This document shows positions 53,777 through 62,960 of a stretch of DNA of 64,000 nt, piece after piece (position 1 is the stretch's first letter; the number at the start of each line of letters is the position of its first letter). This stretch comes from Haemaphysalis longicornis (taxonomy: Eukaryota > Arthropoda > Arachnida > Ixodida > Ixodidae), in contig CM023453.1 in the NCBI GenBank assembly GCA_013339765.2, forward strand, positions 27,357,868-27,421,867, in the 5' to 3' direction. The notes under the pieces are model-generated. The model was not told where the DNA came from. It worked only from the letters and a program-made list of their open reading frames with translations, and did no database searches. The translations under genes were made by a program, and so were the position numbers.

Positions 53777-54308
53777 CTGTGAAACATGGTTAAGTAGCGC
53801 GGTAAGGACTGGACAAAAGTAGAGATCACACAGGACTAGCGCTAGCTGTTCAAGCTAGCGCTAGCGCTAGTTCAAGCGCTAGCTGTTCAAGCGCTCGCTG
53901 CGGGGGGCCATTTAGCTGACCATTGCCGCCGCTCCCGGGTGCGTTCAACAATGTGTTCCACTTTACGAGAAGACCCCAATATTGCGTTGTTTTAAGGACC
54001 AAGCCAGCCGTGAATTGTTTGAAGCGTGGCGCATCATGAAAGGCGGTGATAAGTGTGTAAGCACGGCATCTATTAGTTTGTCAAAAAAGGAAATAGAGTA
54101 TCTGAATGTGAACTTGCCACGTGTGTAACGGAATGCACCACTTGACCCTGTCATGATTTTTATTTGTATTTTGAGCATGTTCACGCATGCGCGCTCCTGT
54201 ATATATATCGATACGTGTAGTAAACATTCAGTTGACGCTAGCGCTAGTCCTGTGTGATCTCTACTTTTCTCCAGTCCTTACCGCGCTACTTAACCCATGT
54301 TTCACAGT
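53777..54308. mobile_element. Penelope-like element remnant within inverted repeats
   Basis: Arms of about 67 bp, CTGTGAAACATGGTTAAGTA at 53777 continuing through AGCGCGGTAAGGACTGGA to GACTAGCGCTAGC (53844), are repeated in inverse at 54237-54306 with one substitution and one indel. Between them lies the end of a GIY-YIG-type coding region (53920-54128), oriented plus, followed by about 100 bp of 3' UTR. Penelope-like elements often end up with inverted terminal repeats, which fits. The inner left edge carries tandem AGCGCTAGCTGTTCAAG duplications. Confidence 0.6.
53920..54128 (+). pseudogene. C-terminal GIY-YIG endonuclease remnant of Penelope-like ORF
   Basis: The frame ending at the TAA at 54126-54128 reads KDQASRELFEAW then GGDKCVSTASISLSKKEIEY. 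I recognise the pattern KDQ-SRE--EAW-I---GD-CVS--S--LS-KEI-YL as the end of the Penelope-like endonuclease domain. Upstream, CVPLYEKTPILRCF may be the preceding Cys-containing segment in the same frame. All of the reverse transcriptase and the catalytic GIY-YIG core are missing, so it is a 5'-truncated, non-functional copy. Confidence 0.6.
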
Positions 54309-54311
54309 TTG

Positions 54312-54347
54312 ACCATAGAGAAATAAAAAATTTTCTTTCTCTATGGT
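54312..54347. repeat. Perfect 12-bp-stem hairpin
   Basis: ACCATAGAGAAA pairs perfectly with TTTCTCTATGGT around a 12-nt AT loop, only a few bases beyond the Penelope-like element. A tandem GACTTGTTGCT x2 follows at 54350-54371. Confidence 0.7.
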
Positions 54348-54371
54348 TTGACTTGTTGCTGACTTGTTGCT

Positions 54372-55228
54372 ATCGGTCCGGTTGCTGCAAGGGGGACGAA
54401 ATACCGGCGTAACTGTCCTATGTCAGAACGTTTTCCAATGACGAAGCTCACCAGAAAAATTCATAAGGATAACAAAAAGAAAACAGAAGGTTGAGTAATC
54501 CGTTTCAGCAATCCGTGAATGGCTGTTCGAATTCCTGGCCATAATGGTTTAACTAGCGCAGTCGGATTGTGCTGCAACGGCTGATAACCTCTTTTTTTCC
54601 ATGACTGCATGTCCCAGACAACCACTCTGTGTGTTTAATTTTTTTTTTCGTACACATTCAGTGCACCTGCCAAGGCTGTAGGCATTTTTCGTAGGCAATA
54701 CGTTGTCCTTATCTTTTAAACCGTCTGGTGCTGTCACCATTTCGCAGGGAACTAGATTCTACCAAGTTAGACTTGACACCTACGTCAGCCATTCTCGAGC
54801 AGTGATTCACCACGCCCACGAGAGAAGTTGGACCTTGTGAAATTTAGTTCTCTGCCGACTAGTGACAGCACGGGACGATTGAAAAGAGAAATATTTTATG
54901 TTTTAGTGAAAGAAAAAATAAAAAACGGGCAGTCATGGCAGGCGCGTTGGTGGGTAATAAAGATAGAAGGAAAAACAGGGAACAATTGCCCGTGACGTCT
55001 GGGGTAGAAACAAAAAAGGAATGGGAAGGCTGGTCAGCCGTAATTGAGATTTTTCCCATTCCGTGCTGTCATAATTCTGCAGGTTTTAAATTCCACAAAG
55101 TTGAAGTTCACACCAAGGTCAGCTATGCGCGAGGAGTTACTCACTACGTACGGCACTTTTGTGCGGTAATTCGAAGAGATGGGATAATTCAAAGAGTTGC
55201 TTAAAGAACCAAAGATGTGCACATGACC
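54372..55228. other. Unassigned
   Basis: No recognised gene or repeat. Two similar blocks, AATTTAGTTCTCTGCCG-like sequence near 54841 and a GGTAGAAACAAAAAAGGAAT block near 55003, have no partner. Confidence 0.35.
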
Positions 55229-55281
55229 AGTGAAGTGCGCCACAGGGAAATGCTATAGCATTTCACTGCGGCGCACTTAGT
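55229..55281. repeat. Spacer-less palindrome, 26-bp arms
   Basis: AGTGAAGTGCGCCACAGGGA continues to AATGCTA at 55255, then reads back as TAGCATTTCACTGCGGCGCA to CTTAGT at 55281, with four mismatches and no loop. It lies a few bases before a Ruka-like SINE. Confidence 0.7.
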
Positions 55282-55286
55282 GTATA

Positions 55287-55530
55287 TTGCCGCGGTGGCT
55301 CAATGCCTAAGGCGTTTGCTGCTGAGCCCGTGAGGCGGGTTCTATCCCCGGGCCCCGAATTCTTTTCTGATGGAGGCAAATAGCAAGAACGTCCGTGTGT
55401 CGTGATTTCGGCGCATGTTAGAAACCCCAGGCGGTCCAAATTAACCCTGAGCCCTCCTCTACCTACGGCGCGCCTCATAGGCAGCTTCCCAGGTATAGCT
55501 TCGGCGCGTTAAAGCCCACAACCAATCAAG
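55287..55530 (+). mobile_element. Ruka-like SINE, diverged
   Basis: Head GCCGCGGTGGCTCAATGCCT with an intact A box but a mutated B box (GGTTCTATCCC). The body retains TTTTCTGATGGAGGCAAATA, GTGATTTCGGCGCATGTTAG and CGGCGCGTTAAAGCCCACAA, then an AATCAA tail. A 19-bp stretch (TAGGCAGCTTCCCAGGTAT, about 55478-55496) is inserted before the last block. More mutated than the copies at 3512 and 44927. Confidence 0.85.
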
Positions 55531-56249
55531 TTAGGCCTACGTTAGGCCTAACATGGTCGAGCCCGACGTACAATGAGTATTACGTTGCTTGGTACGTCGC
55601 AACCAGTGTTGCGGAATGGGTATATCCATTCCATTCCAATTCCATTCCTAGGAATTTGAACTTGTCATGATTCCATTCCTTTCAATTCCCCGGAATGGCA
55701 AATTGCCATTCCCATTTCCCGGAAAGGACGGAAGTTTAATTCCATTCCTTCAAATTTCCCCAACGTAAAAATGCCCCGGTGCTCTATCGAGTTTCCGAGG
55801 AACGCACCATGAATGTGACGTTGTCATACGAGTTGAAAACTGCAAAAGTATGCAAAATGTGTCACTTGTCACCGAAGTTGTGGGGTGGTAGCAGGTTGGT
55901 TACATATCTTGTGCAGAACAACTACCCAATACAAAACATTACCGTCCCTTCCTGACGAAAGTAGAGGGAAGCGCGAAAGCTAAAAGTGCGTCCAACTTTC
56001 GCTGAAGGGGCGTCTAACCGATGGTCGAACCTTCAAACACCGAAACCGCAAGTGAAGAATGAAATTATCCGACGATTTTTCGTGCACTAAGTAAACCAAA
56101 CGAACGATCTAAATGTAACCGTTACGTGGTTTTGTGAGATAAAGGTACGCTAATGTACTCATTCTTCGTGATCGAAGCGTGTGCTGTCTTCCCTAGAACC
56201 GTTCGTCTTTTGCGATTTTCAAGTAAGCGTTTTGACACAATAGAGTCCC

Positions 56250-56361
56250 AGTTTTAGAGAGAGAGAGAGAGAGGAAGAGAGAGAGGAGAGAGGAGAGAGA
56301 GGGGAGGGGGAGAGAAGAGAAAGGAGAAGAGAAGAGAAAGGGGGAGAGGGGAGAGAGAATT
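56250..56361 (+). repeat. (GA)n purine tract
   Basis: Imperfect GA/GGA repeat inside the hAT element, purine-only on the plus strand for about 110 bp. Confidence 0.9.
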
Positions 56362-56499
56362 TGCGGTCCCCGGTTTCACGATCGCGCCGTATGTGTAGAC
56401 ACCTTATCAGAGCTTTTCGGTCGAGCAGCCGGTCTAAGGGGGAATGTATCAGTTGTTTGATAGAATGCCGTCGCTCCCTATAAAAAAGCTAACACTTTA

Positions 56500-56563
56500 A
56501 AAAGGGGCAGTGTCACACTGCCCCTTTTGGCGTAATAAGTAGGAATATCCCACTACTTATTAC
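56500..56563. repeat. Two consecutive hairpins
   Basis: Stem 1: AAAAGGGGCAGTG (56500-56512) with CACTGCCCCTTTT (56516-56528), 13 bp perfect, 3-nt loop. Stem 2: GTAATAAGTAG (56532-56542) with CTACTTATTAC (56553-56563), 11 bp perfect, 10-nt loop. Only three bases separate them. They lie inside the hAT element and their role is unknown. Confidence 0.85.
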
Positions 56564-57418
56564 AGTATTTGCATGTTAGCATGTTTTAACGGTTTGTTAA
56601 CTGAGGAAGCAGCCATTACGCTGATGCGCGCTTTTGCCGTTTTGTTGCACAGCCTGTGGCGTGCTATCTGCTTTGCGTACCGTCACACCAGAGTAATTAG
56701 TATGCTGTAGATAACCCACAGCCACAGGCATGCCGCGCGGAGCTTGCTCACATGTACACGCATTTGAAATGCTTACTTGAAGGGTTTCAAGCAAATTTAC
56801 AGCATTTATCACTAATGCTACTGTACCAACGCGAGAGACGGGAGGGCAGCTGCGCGGTACACCGTTAACAATATTTGCATTCACCGAAAGTCGCCACCGC
56901 TTCCACGTTGACCTCCATTGCCTTTTTTTATTGCCCGGCAAACCCAGCCCAATGTGTTCAATACAGGACATTATTTATGACCCCCTCATTTAAAGTGGCA
57001 GAACCATATCGTCACGGAAGCCCTGTCAAAATAAAGAAGTATGGTCAGGCAGTTTGTTTCCATGAACGTGCAACCAATATGCACCTGATAAAAATATTGA
57101 AATAACACCTTCCTACCTAAATAGTGGAGGTGCTCCAATTTTCAAGCCGACAACTAAAGTTTCAGTGTTCAGGTACCCAGGCGCAAAGGCCAGTGCACAA
57201 CACCAGAACCAAACAACGAACAAGTTGGCACAACTGAGGGGACCGGTAAAAAAGCAGGTGTCCCACTGTGAGACTGTCAAAGCACTCGCAAAAAGGGCGT
57301 TTTGGGCCGAACTGTTAGAAACAAACGCGTTTCGGCAGCTGTGTGTTATGCATTGTCTTATATATCTAGTGTAATAGTATATCCCCGCTGCCCACAACCG
57401 TAGCCGCCGTAGCAGAGC

Positions 57419-58042
57419 GTGCTCGCTTATTATACGCTTATGGCACGTGTCGGGCACGCAAATCCCTCACCCACATCTCTTTGCGGTCTTGGTTTTTATT
57501 TGCTGGAGTCCCGGGGAGCCGCTGCAAAATACGGACAGACGGTCGACAGGTTGGCGCCGTATGCCCGCGAGATGCTTACCAGGTTGGTTTACAAGCTACG
57601 AGGCTATTCATTGAGCCCCGGCTATGGAGGGTGTGAGGAGAATGTCAAGCAGACTCGTTTCATGTTTCGTGCGCGAACGTTTTATATCGTTAGATCCAAG
57701 ATTTCGCAGCATCAGCTTGCGGTGACAAACACCGCGGCATCGGATGCGCGCCGTTCCTATCCCTACCCCCACCCCCCTGCTTTCCAATGCTATTCCCCGC
57801 CTGCTGGCCTGGCCACACGGCACCTGCCACTGGTCTTCCACAGGAGCCACGGACAGTTGTACAGAGAACACTTTGCCTCAAAAAGCCCGCCAAAATACCG
57901 AGCCGACCTAACGTCGCCACAGGCCAGATGCGCTTGCTCCGCTCGAAGGTCACTTTCACTGGCGCTGCGGCAGGCTACATGGATACAGTTACTAGAGATG
58001 CCGGGTATGCGTTCTCGTTTTTGTCACCGGTGCTCCCTTTGA
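57419..58042 (+). other. 207-codon open frame inside hAT element
   Basis: The longest plus-strand frame of the element, not starting at a clear ATG (the first in-frame codon used, CTG-type, is not a normal start). The translation is basic (Arg/Ser-rich) with scattered Cys and no hAT dimerisation (C-terminal W-motif) signature. Probably not a gene, but it is open longer than expected and ends shortly before the subterminal repeats. Confidence 0.15.
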
Positions 58043-58295
58043 GGTATACGGACGCAGTCGTCGCCACATACTAATTACGTAGCCGGAAAGCGCCAGCAAT
58101 GGTGACGCCAGCGTTTAAAAATCCACATTCCATTCCCATTCCATTCCGGGCAAAGGGCGCCTAATTCCATTCCCATTCCATTCCTTCAAGCATCGCCCTC
58201 ATTCCATTCCCATTCTATTCCGGAATATCTAAAAATGGAATGAATCCGGAGTCATTCCAATTCCGGAGTGGTAACTCCGCAACACTGGTCGCAAC

Positions 58296-58558
58296 GCTCA
58301 GCCTTCAGGTCACCTTAAGTTAAACCTAAACATCGCTGTTAGCGTATACCGGCACGCTTCGAAATTCAGCGTACTCAACCGAAACCTCTAGAAAAAGCAC
58401 CCAGTGCACGCCAAACTGCGGGTACCGGCTGACATCGTAAGACCCCAAACCGACACGTTACGTCTAGCGGGCGCGCACCCAATAGAGTTTGATGTTAGTC
58501 TATCAAAGTAAACACTCGCTGGCTAGACATGCCCTCACTGGTGTATTGGAAGGTACTC
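58296..58558. other. Unassigned
   Basis: Short unrecognised stretch between the hAT element and U1 copy 4. Confidence 0.4.
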
Positions 58559-59150
58559 TTAAATACGATAGTCTTTCGTAGGCTACTGAAACACAAAAGT
58601 TCGGTTAGCCCGTCAGGGTATGCCAATTCAACCACACGGACAAAATTTAAAACAATTCATGAACCAGAAGTTTATATAGGCAAAATCTTTCCGAACAACT
58701 AAATCTGGCAGCATAGTTAATAGTTGTCAGCATTGGTCAGCAAAAACGAAACACTAGACGTATTTGGCGCAAAAAACAAATACATAGCTTACACTAACAG
58801 AGTTCTTTAAATTAAAATAGATCTGTTCTTCGTTTTTACAATAGCCAACAAAAACGCGGTGAAAACAATGTTTTGACAAAAGAATACAAACAGGGCTCGT
58901 GCTGGAGTCTACACCTACAACGAAACATTCAAAAAGATGCGTGCAACCAGTGCGAACGCGGTAAAATTGAATCGACTTGAGCAAACCTTCACGGTGTTTA
59001 TCGTTAGAGGAGCCAAACGGGAGGGGAAGAGCGTTAGAGGTGCGCGGGAAAGAGAAGAGAGGCATTTACGAGGCAAGGGTGGAAATAGACTGTAGCTGTT
59101 TGAAGACATGTGCAGCGAGGTGAGTAGATGCGCGTCCAATATATAAGCAT
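58559..59150 (-). mobile_element. Unclassified repeat family U1, copy 4
   Basis: Minus-strand copy. In reverse complement its end is GTAGCCTACGAAAGACTATC at 58559-58590, and the upstream blocks (GACAACTATTAACTATGCTG-type box near 58710, a CAAAACATTGTTTTCACCGC box near 58860, GATTCAATTTTACCGCGTTC near 58960, and a pyrimidine-rich segment near 59020-59075) are in the same order as in copies 1-3. The CAGA microsatellite is absent in this copy, apart from a degenerate remnant, which shows the microsatellite expanded in only some copies. Confidence 0.6.
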
Positions 59151-59471
59151 GGGGAATGCAAACAAACGTGCACCAAGCGTTCTAAAAATTACTCAGGCAG
59201 TTGCTGAGAGAGCAAGCAATACGAGGGTCGACCATGATTAACTGTTCCGCACTCTGAATTTTGTGTGCGTACTCTGAAGCCTACTAAAATGTTAAAAACC
59301 GATAGGGTAGCATATCCCTGCAGTGGGGTATATTTCAACGCCTTATTAACAGAACGTACACTACCTTCCCATGGTATTACATTTCTGGCCCAACCAAACC
59401 GTCTACCATTATTAAAAGTGCGTGGTATTGAATGCCGCGGGACGTGATAGGATACACTTTAATGGCGACGT

Positions 59472-59531
59472 CAGTGGCGTAACCAGGAAATTTTTTCATG
59501 GTGGAAGGAGGGGGGGGGGGGGGGGGGGGGG
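59472..59531 (+). mobile_element. hAT-like solo end with 22-bp poly-G
   Basis: CAGTGGCGTAACCAGGAAAT at 59472, then a short linker into a run of 22 G (59510-59531). CAGTGGCGTAGCCAG is a common hAT-type terminus followed by a G-run. No right end is found within the next kilobase, so it is truncated. The G-run length is unreliable. Confidence 0.4.
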
Positions 59532-62420
59532 ATGGTCGACGAAAAGAGGGAGAGGTAGGTAGGAAGGAAAGAGTTCTCGTGCGATGTTTTTCAGGCGAAG
59601 CTTGACATAACTGATTTCAACGTGCGATGTGCGCATGCTGAACGCTAACAGTAAAGCCCACCTTAAGGAGCTTAGGTGATGATGGGGATGACCTGAATTC
59701 ACGTTGGCAGGTCTATGGGTAAGCCACGGGTGATTTGGTCGGCCGAAGAGCCGGAGATTATGCGGGCGCGAGCTCGTGTGTGTAATCGCCCGCATGCTCG
59801 TGAGCGGCGTGTGGACCCCGAAGTTCGTCAGGTGGAAGTGGAGGCCAACAAGCGACGAAGGCCGCAGTTGTCGGGGTGCATTGCGCGTTTACCGTCAAGA
59901 TTCGCGTGTTTTACATTTTCCTTTCGGAAAGGGACGAATAATTTTTGTATACAGTAATCAAGTACAGTAGAACACGATTGTATACAGTAGTTCCTATGTG
60001 TACTCCTTTTTTTCCCTTTTTTATTTACCGGTGCATCGTTGTCGACTGACAGTATTTCTATATAGAGAAGTTGGTTTCCGTATGGGCTTCGTTGTTTTTT
60101 GTTTTCTTTTTCAGGAAGAAATATTTTTTTGTGTTGTGTTGTCACATAGTTAGAATGTAATCTTCGTTTCTTTGTTTAGTTGTTAGTGCGCACGTATTTT
60201 TTCCTTTGCATATTTTTGCTACTGCAATATGCTTACGATACTTTCCGGTGTTTTATGTTAAATGCCGTAGAAATAAGACAGCATGCATATTTCCACCTGC
60301 AGCTTAGCGCCAGAATCGGGCTGACGGGCTCGTCAAGCTGCTTCTATGCAGCTTTTATCGTCGGCCATGCCATGTACAAACGGCGAATAAAAATCCTTGA
60401 AGGAATGAATTTGCAGGTTATCGCACTAGCATCGACCGGACAAGCATGCCAGCGGCCTTGCGGTTTATTTAGGAAACATGTGAATGAAGGTTGCGCACTC
60501 TTCCCTCCCTTGTTAAAAGTTTAATGCTACAACAATGGCCCCACGACCAATTTGCCACCATTTCTGCTTTAAGCTTTACATTTATTTTGATTAAATACAG
60601 AATTGTTTGCCTTTTATCTGTGCGGACGATAATGAAACTGGCAGGGAAGATCTGCTAAAGCTAGTGTTTCGTCGACTTCATTCGAACAAGTTGTGCTCCC
60701 GCAATAACCTTCAAATCGCACTCAGCTGTACTTGCGGCACATTCGTATAATATGGAAGTGAAGCAAGAGAACGCGCTTCTTCGTCCTTAATTAAGCAATC
60801 GCCTTTTTGTTATTTTTCTCTGCTTCTAAGTAGTACACTCAGCGGGTCAACTTATTGCACTGCTGTTGAGTGCTGGTCTTCGTGAACGTTTCCTAAATTT
60901 CATTCTATTTTTAGCTGTTTTGAGATACAGGCATGGTTGCAGTAAAATTGGGGATAGACAAATACAAAATGCTGCTTCTGACCAGGCGGGTGGCCAAGGA
61001 ATCAATGGAGCAGCGTCCAGAACTGCAACGCTCCGCATAAAAATAATTGTACAGTTTTGTGATGTGGAGGTAGTACAAGATGGGCAGGAAGTAATGCTTT
61101 TCATACAGCAGATCTTGTTGAACCGTATTAGTAAGGCAAATGCGATGTCGGTAGGCAAATATACGCTTCAAAGATTGGTAGTTTACTGAACAAATACAGA
61201 GACATGCTTTGTCATGCTACTACGCTTTGCATCTTGGTTAAGACAATAAATGACAAAATATAAGGCTCAAGTCCGGAACACATGTATGCACATATCAGGT
61301 TTTTCCTGCTTTTCACCGTTTTGTGGCTGTTCTGTTCTGTCAGTGAAACAGCACGATTCCCTCGACTGGCTCGCGGATGGTTCCTGGCGCAGCTTGGCGC
61401 AAAATGCAGGAGGAGCTATTCGGAGCCGGGCGACGTCCGTGCGTCGCCCGGCTGTATGTGTTTACAGTACAGCATTTGGAGGGACCACAGGGATCAGACA
61501 TTGGAGTAATCTTGATTTTCAGATTTTCATGAACGAGCATGTCCTTAAAACTGCAGGTTTCCCGCCTGCAGGCGAATTCTGGTGGTTCTTCAGGCGACCT
61601 CAACCGTACGCAAACCTGGCATGAAAATTTTGGGGTAGGGGGAAGCGCTAAGTATCGAAGTAGCGAATAATCTCACGGCGTTCTTCGATGAGAAATCATT
61701 TGACGAATGTCGACTTGCAGGGCAGACAGACAAGTTATACGACTATGTCTTTGGACCATTTTAAATAAAATGTCAAAACGCTGAGAGAGAAAAAAAAACC
61801 AAGACAATTTATTTTATGAACCTTGCAAATCGCCTACTTTATCGGCCGTGGAAAGCGAGCTCAAAAGGTAAGTTCGGTGGTGAAGTAGCATACAAAACAA
61901 ACAGTATGATTACAGGTTCGCAATTAATCTCGCTGACATTTCGTTGTCGATAGCGGGGTACCCTGTGATTGTGCTTCACACACGCTTCATAAGGCGACGC
62001 CGCTCGACTTAGCTTGTACAAACGACAAAGCAGAAAAATACAACACAAAACATCACGCGCAAGCATGTATAAGGACGCAAGGAGCACTTGCGCCAAAGCC
62101 GGCGCAGTCGTCACATGAGGCCGCAAATGCACAGCGGGATGAAATGGATGCTATGAAAGCGTCACTCTACGGCTGGCTTCACCGACCATCGCAACGCCGC
62201 TGCAGGAAGCGAGAAAATCAGCGTGCCTGCGAGTAAAAAAGGACGCGCATGCGCATCGCGCCGGTCTTGACAGTGGGGTAAAGCGAGCTCCGAGACTATA
62301 GAGTGTACTCTAACAGTACTAACCGTACGAATCGTGGGCGTTGACATCATGGCTGACATGATACAATTCCAATCGTTGCCAGAGCAATTGTATTCAGACC
62401 GCTAAAAAGTTGTAGCGTAT
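59532..62420. other. Long unassigned stretch
   Basis: Nearly 2.9 kb without recognised elements. Contains a perfect 12-bp hairpin at 61424-61453 and T-rich runs near 60008 and 60122. Frames of 103-124 codons occur on both strands (60847-61189, 61250-61624), overlapping one another; I recognise no domain. Possibly intronic. Confidence 0.35.
61424..61453. repeat. Perfect 12-bp-stem GC-rich hairpin
   Basis: AGCCGGGCGACG pairs with CGTCGCCCGGCT around a 6-nt loop. It stands in otherwise AT-rich DNA and no repeat around it was identified. Confidence 0.75.
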
Positions 62421-62422
62421 TT

Positions 62423-62960
62423 ATTTAACTGAAACAAAGAACTGAAGCAAAACAGTTACAAATAATTGTCTCAGTAATTAAAACTAGCTCTTTAAAAAAC
62501 TTTTAGTGTAATTAAGCTCTATTTATCGAACAAAGTAGTTCAGTGTTGGCTTCGTTTTTCTGTAAGTGCGATAGGAAGTGGCGAGGCCCTGGCGCCTGTA
62601 TTGCGCAGTGTGCGTGCGTGCAGCGGTGGTGCGCGCGTGTGTGTGGGGGTGTGTGTGTGGTGTGGTGTGTGTGTGTGTGTGTGTGGTGTGTGAGTGGGGT
62701 GAGTGGTGAGTGAGTGAGTGAGTGATGAGTGAGTGAGGAGTTGAGTAGCGGTGAGTGTCAGGCTAATGAATAGTGAGTGTATGATTTAACTGAAACAAGC
62801 TGAAGGAAATAGTTACAAATGATTGAGTAATTAAAAAAAAAACAGCCGTATTAAACTGTTTTTTCGCAAATAGTTCAGTTTGGCATGCTTTTTCTGCCAC
62901 TGCGTTAGGAAGGGGCGATCGCCCGCGCCTGTTTCGCATCCTGTGCTTCGAGGGACCGAG
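62423..62960 (+). repeat. Tandem duplication (361-bp period) around a GT/GAGT tract
   Basis: ATTTAACTGAAACAA at 62423 recurs at 62784, and the following ~170 bp (AGTTACAAAT, GTAATTAAAA, AGTTCAGT, GCGTTAGGAAG-like blocks) align with moderate divergence. The first copy is followed by GT-rich (62625-62690) and GAGT-rich (62691-62755) microsatellites. The second copy leads into another GT-rich segment (62990-63030), so the duplicated unit may include the microsatellite. Confidence 0.7.

Larger units (their letters stand above)
55596..58295. mobile_element. hAT element with perfect 8-bp target duplication
   Basis: The element spans 55604-58287 (2684 bp). Its termini are CAGTGTTGCGGA and, in reverse complement, CAGTGTTGCGGA: 12 bp perfect. 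It is flanked by GTCGCAAC at 55596-55603 and 58288-58295. Both ends hold clustered CATTCC/GGAATG words (55620-55750; 58124-58260), the subterminal repeats expected of hAT transposase binding sites. The interior has a (GA)n tract, two hairpins and several unrecognised frames (minus 56597-56971; plus 57419-58042, 207 codons), but no DDE or BED-type motif I can identify. It is therefore likely non-autonomous, carrying unrelated internal sequence. Confidence 0.85.

Noticed and set aside
60847..61189. Overlapping ~105-codon frames on both strands, considered as transposase remnants
   Set aside because: No DDE-type spacing or known motif seen; three competing frames cover the same DNA.
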